A stretch of DNA of 5,755 bases from an uncultured Clostridia bacterium. GTDB taxonomy: Bacteria > Bacillota > Clostridia > Oscillospirales > Acutalibacteraceae. The stretch lies in NCBI GenBank assembly GCA_945868935.1, contig CAMBNE010000084.1, forward strand, positions 1 to 5,755, written 5' to 3'. This document shows, piece after piece, positions 1-5,330 of this stretch. The position numbers and the translations under genes are program-made. The notes under the pieces are model-generated. The model saw nothing but the letters and a program-made list of their open reading frames with translations. It was not told the DNA's origin and made no database searches. Numbering within the stretch: position 1 is the first letter of the stretch; every line of letters starts with the position of its first letter.

Positions 1-24
1 TTTTTCAGCTGTGACTTTTGACAT
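1..24 (-). CDS. Start of a gene after the holin, probable endolysin (partial)
   Basis: Only the first eight codons are inside the window, reading MSKVTAEK and running off the left edge. The start is supported by a GAGG ribosome binding site seven bases upstream, which lies in the last codons of the holin gene, and by a gap of only two bases after the holin stop. In phages of Firmicutes the gene directly after an r1t-type holin is usually the peptidoglycan hydrolase (amidase, CHAP or lysozyme type), so endolysin is the natural guess. That guess rests on position alone, because no catalytic residue is visible. Confidence 0.55.
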
Positions 25-26
25 AA

Positions 27-239
27 TTATACCTCGCTTTCTGATACTTCGGGCAAGCCTGAAACGCTTGTCAGTACCGATAAAATACCTGCAAGCAGAC
101 TAGCAGAGCCTACTGCAATCCAGTTTACGTCACTCATTACGGCAGACACGCCGATTGTCGCAATTGCCGTCTGTGCTACGGTCTTAATTGCTCTGACTGT
201 TGTAGCTTTCGCCCACTGTTTTGTAAAAATGTTTTTCAT
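27..239 (-). CDS. Phage holin, r1t type
   Basis: A 70-residue protein that resembles the r1t holin family (Pfam Phage_r1t_holin), which forms membrane lesions at the end of the lytic cycle so that the endolysin reaches the wall. The N-terminus is basic (K2, K7, K11, R16, K19). Two hydrophobic segments follow, at about residues 18-36 (TVAQTAIATIGVSAVM core) and 40-58 (WIAVGSASLLAGILSVLTS), joined by a short SDVN turn, as in a class II holin. The tail is short and acidic (GLPEVSESEV). Length matches the family's usual 65-80 residues. The ATG at 239 has GAGG nine bases upstream and sits one base after the preceding stop, so translation is probably coupled. Its last codons carry the ribosome binding site of the next gene. 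Family assignment is from recognised sequence style and topology. Confidence 0.88.
   Translation of the reverse strand: MKNIFTKQWAKATTVRAIKTVAQTAIATIGVSAVMSDVNWIAVGSASLLAGILSVLTSVSGLPEVSESEV
32..41 (-). promoter_or_regulatory. Ribosome binding box GAAAGCGAGG inside the end of the holin gene
   Basis: The minus-strand ten-mer GAAAGCGAGG lies in frame in the last holin codons (encoding E-S-E plus the next base), seven bases before the ATG at 24. Identical copies lie at 249-258 and 547-556. Confidence 0.75.
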
Positions 240-240
240 T

Positions 241-537
241 TTAGTTTTCCTCGCTTTCTAAATATTCTTTTTGTAATTTCTTGTAAAATGCCTTGATTTG
301 ACCGTTGCCGCCTGACTTTACATATTTTTCGCCAGCGTTCAAACGTTCTTCAATCGGCATTTCGTGTGACATAATGACTAATCTCAAATTGTTAAGATAG
401 TTTTCTTCGGTGTGTTCCTTGATATCACCGAAAGTCTTTGTGATTTTGCTTAACTTCGCAAAAATCAAGCTGATTAATGTTATTAATGCTATTAGTGCAG
501 TTGCGATACTGCCCCACTGCATAATGATTTCTGCCAT
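241..537 (-). CDS. Small one-helix membrane protein upstream of the holin
   Basis: 98 residues. An N-terminal hydrophobic helix at about residues 9-27 (GSIATALIALITLISLIFA) is followed by a charged, mostly helical region of about 70 residues. The C-terminal part contains SHEMPIEERLNAGEKYVKSG and then GGNGQIKAFYKKLQKEYLE, a pattern I associate with small phage proteins next to holin and lysin genes in Clostridia; no function is established to my knowledge. Position directly before the r1t holin suggests a lysis accessory role (second holin, anti-holin or XhlA-like membrane anchor), but no diagnostic motif decides between these. The ATG at 537 has GAGGT upstream, within the previous gene's end. 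It is separated from the holin by one base. Confidence 0.8.
   Translation of the reverse strand: MAEIIMQWGSIATALIALITLISLIFAKLSKITKTFGDIKEHTEENYLNNLRLVIMSHEMPIEERLNAGEKYVKSGGNGQIKAFYKKLQKEYLESEEN
249..258 (-). promoter_or_regulatory. Ribosome binding box GAAAGCGAGG inside the end of the small membrane protein gene
   Basis: Second copy of the ten-mer, in the same reading phase as the other two (E-S-E), nine bases before the holin ATG at 239. It serves both as coding sequence and as the Shine-Dalgarno site of the holin. Confidence 0.75.
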
Positions 538-538
538 T

Positions 539-682
539 TTAAATTACCTCGCTTTCTTTAATCAGTTCTATCAGTTCTATGTACTGTTCTGATGTAATTC
601 TGTCTGCCGCCAAATACACATCTAACATTTCAGCGGTTAGCTTTCCTTTTATTGCAAGGATTTTACATAGTTTGTATGTCAT
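539..682 (-). CDS. XkdX-like very small phage protein
   Basis: A 47-residue protein starting MTYKLCK, containing KGKLTAEMLDVYLAADRIT and then SEQYIELIELI, and ending KESEVI. The layout, a short N-terminal helix, then K-G-x-[LI]-T and an x-x-x-x-[RK]-I-T-x-E-Q-Y stretch, resembles the XkdX family of PBSX-like phages, which are 40-50 residues long and lie between tail-fibre and lysis genes; its role is unknown. Two ATGs compete, at 688 and 682. The AGGAG site sits only three bases before the first but nine before the second, so I prefer 682; starting at 688 adds two residues (MK). The gene overlaps the end of the preceding gene by 20 bases, and its stop is one base before the next ATG. It is easy to miss because of its size. 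Confidence 0.8.
   Translation of the reverse strand: MTYKLCKILAIKGKLTAEMLDVYLAADRITSEQYIELIELIKESEVI
547..556 (-). promoter_or_regulatory. Ribosome binding box GAAAGCGAGG inside the end of the XkdX-like gene
   Basis: Third copy of the ten-mer, again read as E-S-E in the host gene, nine bases before the ATG at 537 of the small membrane protein. Confidence 0.75.
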
Positions 683-1001
683 TTTCATCAACTCCTAACT
701 CTAATAAGCAAATTCTGTATTCCTGTTCAGCAAGGATTTCCGTTATATCGTCCGTTGTCAGCTCAGGCTGTTCTTCAATTTCGTGCCTTTCCCATTTTTG
801 CAAAATCTGATTATCTTCAATTTCATAAAATGGGGTAAAGTAACAATTATCCTCAATTGGCGTATCGGTTTTGATAAAAGGCAGATAACCTAAATCAATT
901 AATATATCAGGCGGTGGATTTATTATAAATCTGCCGTTGTATGTAACGGATTTCGGAGCATACTCAAGCTGTGTCGGGTTTATTAATTTTGCGTATAACA
1001 T
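663..1001 (-). CDS. Conserved small phage protein between fibre and lysis genes
   Basis: 112 residues, acidic and soluble, with no signal peptide or membrane segment. The N-terminal half (MLYAKLINPTQLEYAPKS, then NGRFIINPPPDILIDLGYLP) looks like a compact beta-rich domain found in small proteins at this position in many Firmicute phages. The C-terminal half (QILQKWERHEIEEQPELT, then EILAEQEYRICLLELGV) is predicted to be helical. I do not know a demonstrated function; an accessory baseplate or fibre-assembly role is inferred from position only. The ATG at 1001 is preceded by AGAGGTGAT at good spacing, and the gene starts 14 bases after the stop of the LamG-like protein. Its 3' end overlaps the XkdX-like gene. 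Confidence 0.82.
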   Translation of the reverse strand: MLYAKLINPTQLEYAPKSVTYNGRFIINPPPDILIDLGYLPFIKTDTPIEDNCYFTPFYEIEDNQILQKWERHEIEEQPELTTDDITEILAEQEYRICLLELGVDENDIQTM

Positions 1002-1015
1002 ATTACATCACCTCT

Positions 1016-1648
1016 TTATCCATATAAAAACTCGCCTGTGCCTTTATTGTAAAACGGCTTTTTTGATACCGTGTCATACAAACAAGGCTTGTTTGTTGTG
1101 TCTAAGGCAGGTCCAAAATTTTGATAAAGTTCATCATCGTTCTGTATTTTTACCCCATAAATTCTTGCAGAAATTAAACCGTCTGCAATATTATTATGGT
1201 TTCGACCAAAAAGATAAAAATTACGATTATTTGGAGTAGTATTAATTATACATTTATTTAATACATAAACAATGTTGTCACATACTATTTTTTTATTTAA
1301 TCCATCTATGTTTATCTTATGTCTTGTATTGTCTTTATTTATATATAAATTAAGATAAATATCACCACCGACGTTTGCCCATTGTAAGCCGACTTTATCA
1401 AATTTTGTATAAGCAAATAAATGACAATAATAATTCCCATCAGTTGCACCAAACAGTACCACATTTTCAGTAAAATCATTGAGTATTTTATAGTCAACTA
1501 TTAATTGCTTATTTTCAACATAATAAGGTGTTATCCCCATATTGATATATTGCGTACCTGTGCTTTCGAGATAATTTAATTTTGTATATCCTGACGGCAA
1601 ATCGCTTTCGGATTTTTTACACATCAATCTACGCCTAAAATCAGACAT
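1016..1648 (-). CDS. LamG/concanavalin-like phage protein, probable receptor-binding tip
   Basis: 210 residues. The start MSDFRRRLM is a recurrent N-terminus of small Firmicute phage tail proteins. It leads into LPSGYTKLNYLESTGTQYI (about residues 17-35), a hallmark opening of LamG/concanavalin-type jelly-roll modules in gut phage and surface proteins. Later strands include FYLFGRN (about 144-150) and ARIYGVKI (about 161-168). The C-terminus, PCLYDTVSKKPFYNKGTGEF (about 188-207), is the usual closing motif. Such domains bind carbohydrate or other surface ligands, so a host-recognition role at the tail tip is likely but inferred. The ATG at 1648 was chosen over an in-frame GTG at 1657 because TAGGTG lies about seven bases upstream and the protein then begins with the familiar MSDF. 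The gene overlaps the previous stop by eight bases. Base composition is strikingly AT-rich in the middle. Confidence 0.83.
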   Translation of the reverse strand: MSDFRRRLMCKKSESDLPSGYTKLNYLESTGTQYINMGITPYYVENKQLIVDYKILNDFTENVVLFGATDGNYYCHLFAYTKFDKVGLQWANVGGDIYLNLYINKDNTRHKINIDGLNKKIVCDNIVYVLNKCIINTTPNNRNFYLFGRNHNNIADGLISARIYGVKIQNDDELYQNFGPALDTTNKPCLYDTVSKKPFYNKGTGEFLYG

Positions 1649-2582
1649 TATCAACACCTACAATCAATCCGATATTATTTGCAATACTGCACTGATAAAT
1701 TTTATTAGCCTCAATACTCGGAGTTTCAGCCCATTTTATGGTATCAGGCAAGGTTAATGTAGTTGCAGTTTCGCCCGAAATAAACTCAAACATAAACTCG
1801 TTGAGCTGTGTATTGTCGGTTATTTCTGCAAGAGATAAATTAAGCTCGTTTACTTCGCCAAACTTATAAAACTTATTCGGCTGTAATTCAACGGTTGTTT
1901 CGGTACTTTCGATTATATCAACCTGATAATTTTTACCGTCTGCTCCATTCTGACCGTCTTTTCCGTTTGTTCCGTCCTTGCCGTCCTGACCGTCAATGCC
2001 GTTTTTGCCGTCAATTCCGTCTTTACCATTGATACCGTCTTTACCGTCTGTGCCTTTTTCGCCTTTAAGGCTTTCAAGCCATTCTGCTTCTGTTCCTACA
2101 AAGCCGTTTTCTACTGCAATTTCGTAGGCTGATTTTCCTTGTGATGTTTCGATACCCTCGGCGATGATTTTATTAACTTCTGCAATTTTGCTTTCAAGCA
2201 GAGTAAATTCATCAGTGCTTTCAATCTCAGCTGTTTCGGGGCTCGGAAAAACCTCAAAATCAATGCCGTAGAATTTAAGCATTCCATTCGGATAATAAAC
2301 CTCTATGTGACCTTTTAAATCGCCTCTTGCAGTTGTCATTTGCAGACTTAACGGCAAGAGGATTTTATTGTCTTTAATTTCGCAGGAGTTGCCTATGATT
2401 TTTCCGTCTGATTTAGTGCCGACATAAGCCGCACCTGTGCAGTCGGATAAGTCAATCGGGATATTTCCGTTTAAAGGTTTAAATCTAAAGACCTTAACAC
2501 CGTGCTCGTAGCCTGTCACTTTTTCGGACTTAAAATTGTCTTTTGAGCAGTCAATTGTTAAATCTCTGTAAACTACCGACAT
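1641..2582 (-). CDS. BppU-type baseplate/fibre protein with collagen-like stretch
   Basis: 313 residues in four visible parts. Residues 1-115 (MSVVYRDLTIDC, then VKVFRFKP, IPIDLSDCTGAAYVGTKSDG, GHIEVYYPNGMLKFYG, FEVFPSP) match the BppU N-terminal domain (DUF2479/PF10651), which attaches to the baseplate. Residues about 124-145 form a short helical, possibly coiled-coil, trimerising segment. Residues 151-168, SAYEIAVENGFVGTEAEW, are the common phage fibre linker. Residues 174-218 are fifteen uninterrupted Gly-X-Y triplets, and residues 219-313 form a C-terminal beta domain (LQPNKFYKFGEVNEL, FMFEFISG, TLPDTIKWAETPSIEANK) seen at the ends of many gut-phage fibres. It probably forms a trimer and links the baseplate to receptor-binding parts. 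The ATG at 2582 has GAGGTGAT upstream, inside the end of the preceding gene. Confidence 0.9.
   Translation of the reverse strand: MSVVYRDLTIDCSKDNFKSEKVTGYEHGVKVFRFKPLNGNIPIDLSDCTGAAYVGTKSDGKIIGNSCEIKDNKILLPLSLQMTTARGDLKGHIEVYYPNGMLKFYGIDFEVFPSPETAEIESTDEFTLLESKIAEVNKIIAEGIETSQGKSAYEIAVENGFVGTEAEWLESLKGEKGTDGKDGINGKDGIDGKNGIDGQDGKDGTNGKDGQNGADGKNYQVDIIESTETTVELQPNKFYKFGEVNELNLSLAEITDNTQLNEFMFEFISGETATTLTLPDTIKWAETPSIEANKIYQCSIANNIGLIVGVDNV
1929..2063 (-). repeat. Collagen-like Gly-X-Y coding repeat, 15 triplets
   Basis: Imperfect nine-base units encode residues 174-218 of the BppU-type protein with glycine at every third position (GEKGTDGKDGINGKDG and onward). Y is mostly Asp or Asn and X is often Lys. 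There is no proline, so the triple helix would depend on charged pairs, as in bacterial and phage collagen-like proteins. The DNA repeats could allow length change by slippage or recombination. Confidence 0.9.
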
Positions 2583-2583
2583 A

Positions 2584-2829
2584 CTAAATCACCTCGGAAG
2601 GCTCGTCTACTATTGGAGTATCACCCCAAACCGCAATTACTGCGTTGTAATACTCCTCGGGCAATTCGAATTTGAGCAATTCACGCTCGGTCTGCGTGTT
2701 CATATATGCATTACGGACGTTTTCACCGACCTTTACATCTGCTCCGTCAATTGTTATGTACTGCTGTTTTAAAACCGATACGCTGTCGGTTGTCAGCATA
2801 TCAAGCGTGATTTTTTCTTTGATTTCCAT
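2584..2829 (-). CDS. Small conserved phage protein between the two fibre genes
   Basis: 81 residues, soluble and acidic. Core motifs are QQYITIDGADVKVGENVRNAY (residues 22-42, given here as positions with I-D-G, V-G-E-N-V-R and A-Y as key residues), then PEEYYNAVIAVWGDTP (about 57-72). This pattern is recurrent in short proteins located beside tail-fibre genes in Firmicute phages, but I know of no assigned function. The ATG at 2829 has an excellent AAGGAGGT site, the strongest in the window, so expression is probably high. It starts ten bases after the first fibre gene's stop. The C-terminus, EPSEVI, carries the next gene's ribosome binding site, and the stop at 2584 is one base before the BppU-type start. 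Confidence 0.8.
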   Translation of the reverse strand: MEIKEKITLDMLTTDSVSVLKQQYITIDGADVKVGENVRNAYMNTQTERELLKFELPEEYYNAVIAVWGDTPIVDEPSEVI

Positions 2830-2839
2830 ATTTACCTCC

Positions 2840-3559
2840 TTATGTATCTATAAAATACGAAAATGTAAAATTCAAATTCTCGTTATTACTAAAATTATAA
2901 CTGTCTGTTCGAGAAATTCTTAAATATGATGAACTTGTCAGCCACGAGTCATATATTTTCCAAATAAATTCTCTATTAGTATTTGTCACGCAAATACCTC
3001 TTAAATCTTCATTTTGACAAACAAACGGCAGTTTAATTAATTCAATTTCTCTGTATTCACCAGCGATAAAAGTGATACTGATTCCTATCGTTACTTTATT
3101 ACCGATTCTCTGATATTTAAAATCCGCACTTTGAATAACATCTTTAGAATTTGAACTCGGCGTAAGACTGCCGATACCTGTTTCAATGTTGGAGCTATCA
3201 TATTTTTGAGATAACAAATTATCCGTTTCTTCGAAATCATAATAATACTCATCAAGATATTTGATTGACGGATAATTAGCGTTTTCGTCCGTGATTTTGC
3301 TTTTATCAGAAATTTTATTTTTTGTGTTTTCTCCGTCGGTTATGCCGTAGCCTTCAAGCGTTGTCGCTTTGTCGGTTTTGGTTGTAAGAGCTGTATCAAC
3401 TTTGGTTTTATTATCCTTAACAGTTTTTTCAACAGCCGTCACTCCCTCGGTTGCCGCCACTATGCCGTCCTCTATATGATTAAGCGTTGCGGCGTTCAGT
3501 GCTGGAGGACTGCCGTTTACAAAATTAAGTTTTTCATACTGTGTCACTTTCAATTTCAT
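2840..3559 (-). CDS. Phage tail fibre / upper baseplate protein
   Basis: 239 residues. The N-terminus contains NGSPPALNAATLNHIEDGI (15-33), a widespread attachment motif of Firmicute phage baseplate and fibre proteins. A helical segment follows (about 34-60), then TTLEGYGITDG (66-76), the classic phage fibre repeat unit. YPSIKYLDEYYYDFEETDNL (96-115) is a further fibre linker. Residues about 125-239 form a C-terminal beta domain beginning ETGIGSLTPSSNSKDVI and ending FTFSYFIDT, likely the exposed or receptor-facing part. The gene overlaps the hub gene by 26 bases. Start choice is uncertain: a GGAAAGG site abuts the ATG at 3559, while an in-frame TTG at 3553 is six bases away and a GTG at 3547 twelve; the protein differs by at most four residues. 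Confidence 0.86.
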   Translation of the reverse strand: MKLKVTQYEKLNFVNGSPPALNAATLNHIEDGIVAATEGVTAVEKTVKDNKTKVDTALTTKTDKATTLEGYGITDGENTKNKISDKSKITDENANYPSIKYLDEYYYDFEETDNLLSQKYDSSNIETGIGSLTPSSNSKDVIQSADFKYQRIGNKVTIGISITFIAGEYREIELIKLPFVCQNEDLRGICVTNTNREFIWKIYDSWLTSSSYLRISRTDSYNFSNNENLNFTFSYFIDT

Positions 3560-4796
3560 CCTTTCCGATAAATTCTGTTCCTTGTGCTTTTAAGGTAACA
3601 CGCATACCGTTTATGCCTTTTATCGTCCGTTCAAAAACAAAGCTTTCGATTGTTTCTGTATCGTCATAGCCTGTTTTGATTTTTACCTTATCCCCAGGTT
3701 CGAGCCACCACCGAGCGAAAACGTCGGCAGAAAACGGACGGTAAGAGTACAAATCATAAAATATGTAATTCAATACTGTGTTGCTGTTATTCTGATAAAA
3801 AGCGTTAACAAATTCGCTTACATCACTGCAACAGCTTGTTATAACGTTGTCCGAAATATACCAGCTTTGTCGGTCAGTCGAGAAACCATAATCACAATTT
3901 TGGTCTTTGTTGAATTTAAACCTTATCCGATTTATAGGACGTGTTGTGTATTCCTCAAAGCTCAGGTCTGCATAAGCGTTGATTTCTTCATCTACAGGCT
4001 TTTTCTCGGTTGATGAAGCCGTATTAACTTGCTTGTACAATTTTGTAAGCTTTAATTTGCCTGTAGGTGATATTATCGCAAAGCAGGCGTTAAGCTCGCA
4101 GTAGGCTTTGAGCAAGTCAGTTACAACCATATTATCTTTGACTACGCTTTTTACGGTATCATAATTCATTTTTAAGATTTTTAAGTCGTTAAAACTTAAT
4201 GGAATTTCTTCGTAGCTGATATCGGTTTCTGTAAGCGATTCAAAGTGACTGAGCGTTGAAAAAATAAGGTTTCGTAGTATCTTATCTTTTCCAATAATGC
4301 TGTACTGCACATATCCTAAAAACCAAGTAGCGCATTTTGTCTGTGACATCAGGTACATATCGTCATAAGCAATTATTTCCTTGACCGACCTGTTTTTCTG
4401 ACGGAGCGAGCTGTCAATCGTTCCGCTGAATATCTGCGTTTCGATTGTAGCTTTCTGCGGACCCGGGAATAAATCGTCTGACGGATAGAGCGTATCGGAC
4501 GGATATAATTCGCCTGTTGAGTAAGTCTGCCTGATAAAGACGTTAATGCGCTTATTGTTGAGTGCCTGCTCAATGCCGACAACCTGAATTGTGAGCTGTC
4601 CTGCGATGCAACCGCCGAGAACAAACTCCTTTTCGTCACAAATAGAGTGCTTCAGTTCAAAACTATCAGCAATAATATTACTGCTTCCTATTTCGCTTAT
4701 TTCGCCCTCTGCGGCATTCGGAAAACGAATGATAATTTCCCTGTGTATGCTGTTTTCGAGCAGTAGCGGCTTTATTTCGTTAGGTATTGATAACAT
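3534..4796 (-). CDS. Tail hub / baseplate protein (Tal-like, without visible hydrolase domain)
   Basis: 420 residues. The N-terminal part (MLSIPNEIKPLLLEN, then HREIIIRFPN, SFELKHSICDEKEFVLGG, AGQLTIQV) is typical of phage baseplate hub proteins of Firmicutes. Residues about 97-112, LYPSDTLYPSDDLFPG, are a characteristic repeated loop. Residues about 350-369, YSYRPFSADVFARWWLEPGD, followed by KVKI and ERTIKGINGMRVTLKAQG, match the late hub domain that closes the tail tube tip. The protein probably forms a trimeric hub to which fibres attach. It ends without an added peptidase or lysozyme domain. The ATG at 4796 was chosen because GGGGG lies eight bases upstream and it clears the previous stop; extension to an ATG at 4859 would overlap the upstream gene by 53 bases with no binding site. 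Its 3' end overlaps the fibre gene. A family-level structural match is inferred. Confidence 0.85.
   Translation of the reverse strand: MLSIPNEIKPLLLENSIHREIIIRFPNAAEGEISEIGSSNIIADSFELKHSICDEKEFVLGGCIAGQLTIQVVGIEQALNNKRINVFIRQTYSTGELYPSDTLYPSDDLFPGPQKATIETQIFSGTIDSSLRQKNRSVKEIIAYDDMYLMSQTKCATWFLGYVQYSIIGKDKILRNLIFSTLSHFESLTETDISYEEIPLSFNDLKILKMNYDTVKSVVKDNMVVTDLLKAYCELNACFAIISPTGKLKLTKLYKQVNTASSTEKKPVDEEINAYADLSFEEYTTRPINRIRFKFNKDQNCDYGFSTDRQSWYISDNVITSCCSDVSEFVNAFYQNNSNTVLNYIFYDLYSYRPFSADVFARWWLEPGDKVKIKTGYDDTETIESFVFERTIKGINGMRVTLKAQGTEFIGKDEIESDTV
3560..3566 (-). promoter_or_regulatory. Ribosome binding site too close to the annotated ATG of the fibre gene
   Basis: GGAAAGG on the minus strand directly touches the ATG at 3559. 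Six bases of spacing would place initiation at the TTG at 3553 instead. This site decides the start of the fibre gene. Confidence 0.5.
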
Positions 4797-4806
4797 ATAA
4801 AGCCCC

Positions 4807-5211
4807 CTAATACTCGATAAGCTCAACAGATATAGGATTGTATCTGATGTCCGTTTCATCAGCGTCTATGACCTGATATTCAATATCGGGAATATAAAAA
4901 TAAGAGGTCTTATAGTTGTTGATTTCATCGTCCCAGAACGTTACAAGGCATTTTCTCTGCACCTCGTTCTGAATACTGAGATTGATAATATTCTGAAACG
5001 CAATCTTTTCATTCAGGTGCAGGATATGAGTTGAGAATTTAATGCTTGTCTTGCCGTTCGGGAGCGTTGAACGCTGTAAATAGCCTGTATTGTCACGTTC
5101 CGCACTGCTTTCAAGCCTTTGGTCGGGAGTTGAAGAATACTCGGTAAAATAGCCGTTCGGCATTATTTTGTTGCCGAATTTCAGCAGATAGCCTTTGTAA
5201 TTGTTCGCCAT
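4807..5211 (-). CDS. DUF6711-like phage tail protein
   Basis: 134 residues starting MANNYKGYLLKFGNKIMP. I recognise the pattern of the DUF6711 family of small phage structural proteins: NNYKGYLLKFG at the start, TPDQRLESSAERDNTGYLQR (about 29-48), a THILHLNEK strand (about 62-70), VTFWDDEINNYKTSYFYIPD (about 90-109) and the ending IRYNPISVELIEY. It lies directly upstream of the hub, where distal-tail (Dit-like) or tail-assembly proteins usually sit, so a tail-tip structural role is likely, though unproven for this family. ATG at 5211 is preferred to a TTG at 5214 because the family begins MANNY or similar, and GAGGTG lies upstream at about seven bases. The gap to the hub gene is ten bases. 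It is the first gene after a terminator hairpin. Confidence 0.8.
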   Translation of the reverse strand: MANNYKGYLLKFGNKIMPNGYFTEYSSTPDQRLESSAERDNTGYLQRSTLPNGKTSIKFSTHILHLNEKIAFQNIINLSIQNEVQRKCLVTFWDDEINNYKTSYFYIPDIEYQVIDADETDIRYNPISVELIEY

Positions 5212-5240
5212 CAATGCACCTCGTTTCTAAAAATGGGTAT

Positions 5241-5273
5241 AAAAACAGCGCACACCCCGAAAGAATGTACGCT
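5241..5273 (-). terminator. Intrinsic terminator downstream of the exported-protein gene
   Basis: On the minus strand, AGCGTACA (5273-5266) pairs with TGTGCGCT (5254-5247) in an eight-base stem with one G-U pair and an 11-base loop, followed after one G by TTTTT (5245-5241). Read on the plus strand the wobble becomes a C-A mismatch, which supports minus-strand use. It would stop transcripts from the upstream exported-protein gene about 30 bases before the DUF6711-like start. Confidence 0.72.
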
Positions 5274-5302
5274 TACATATAAATATTTTTTGGCAAAAGT
5301 TT

Positions 5303-5325
5303 AGCCACCCCGTTTGGTGGTGGCT
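5303..5325. terminator. Second hairpin just after the exported-protein stop codon, possible bidirectional terminator
   Basis: AGCCACC (5303-5309) pairs perfectly with GGTGGCT (5319-5325), and two more C-G pairs can form around a single bulge. The better T-run (TTGTTTTT) follows on the plus strand, at 5326-5332, overlapping the stop codon of the minus-strand gene. The minus-strand side has only a TTTT after a few bases. It may be a bidirectional terminator, a transcript-stabilising hairpin, or protection against antisense reading. Confidence 0.5.
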
Positions 5326-5330
5326 TGTTT

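Noticed and set aside
937..1239. A 100-codon plus-strand open frame
   Set aside because: It is antisense to two well-supported phage genes, cysteine-rich and without family resemblance. The same applies to plus-strand frames at 410-592, 2672-2923 and 4591-4800.
1929..2063. Short repeated units that could be mistaken for a CRISPR array
   Set aside because: The units are nine bases, imperfect, without spacers, and encode Gly-X-Y triplets in frame.
4373..4639. An 88-codon minus-strand frame rich in arginine and serine inside the hub gene
   Set aside because: It lies wholly within the hub coding sequence in another frame, has no ribosome binding site of note, and its Arg/Ser-rich composition is typical of a frame-shadow.
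4797..4859. Upstream extension of the hub to an ATG at 4859
   Set aside because: It would overlap the DUF6711-like gene by 53 bases with no ribosome binding site, whereas the ATG at 4796 has GGGGG at proper spacing.
5212..5300. Possible sigma-70-type promoters on the minus strand (TTGCCA at about 5294-5289, TATACC at about 5241-5236)
   Set aside because: No pair of boxes with 16-18 base spacing and good consensus could be found, so no promoter is annotated.
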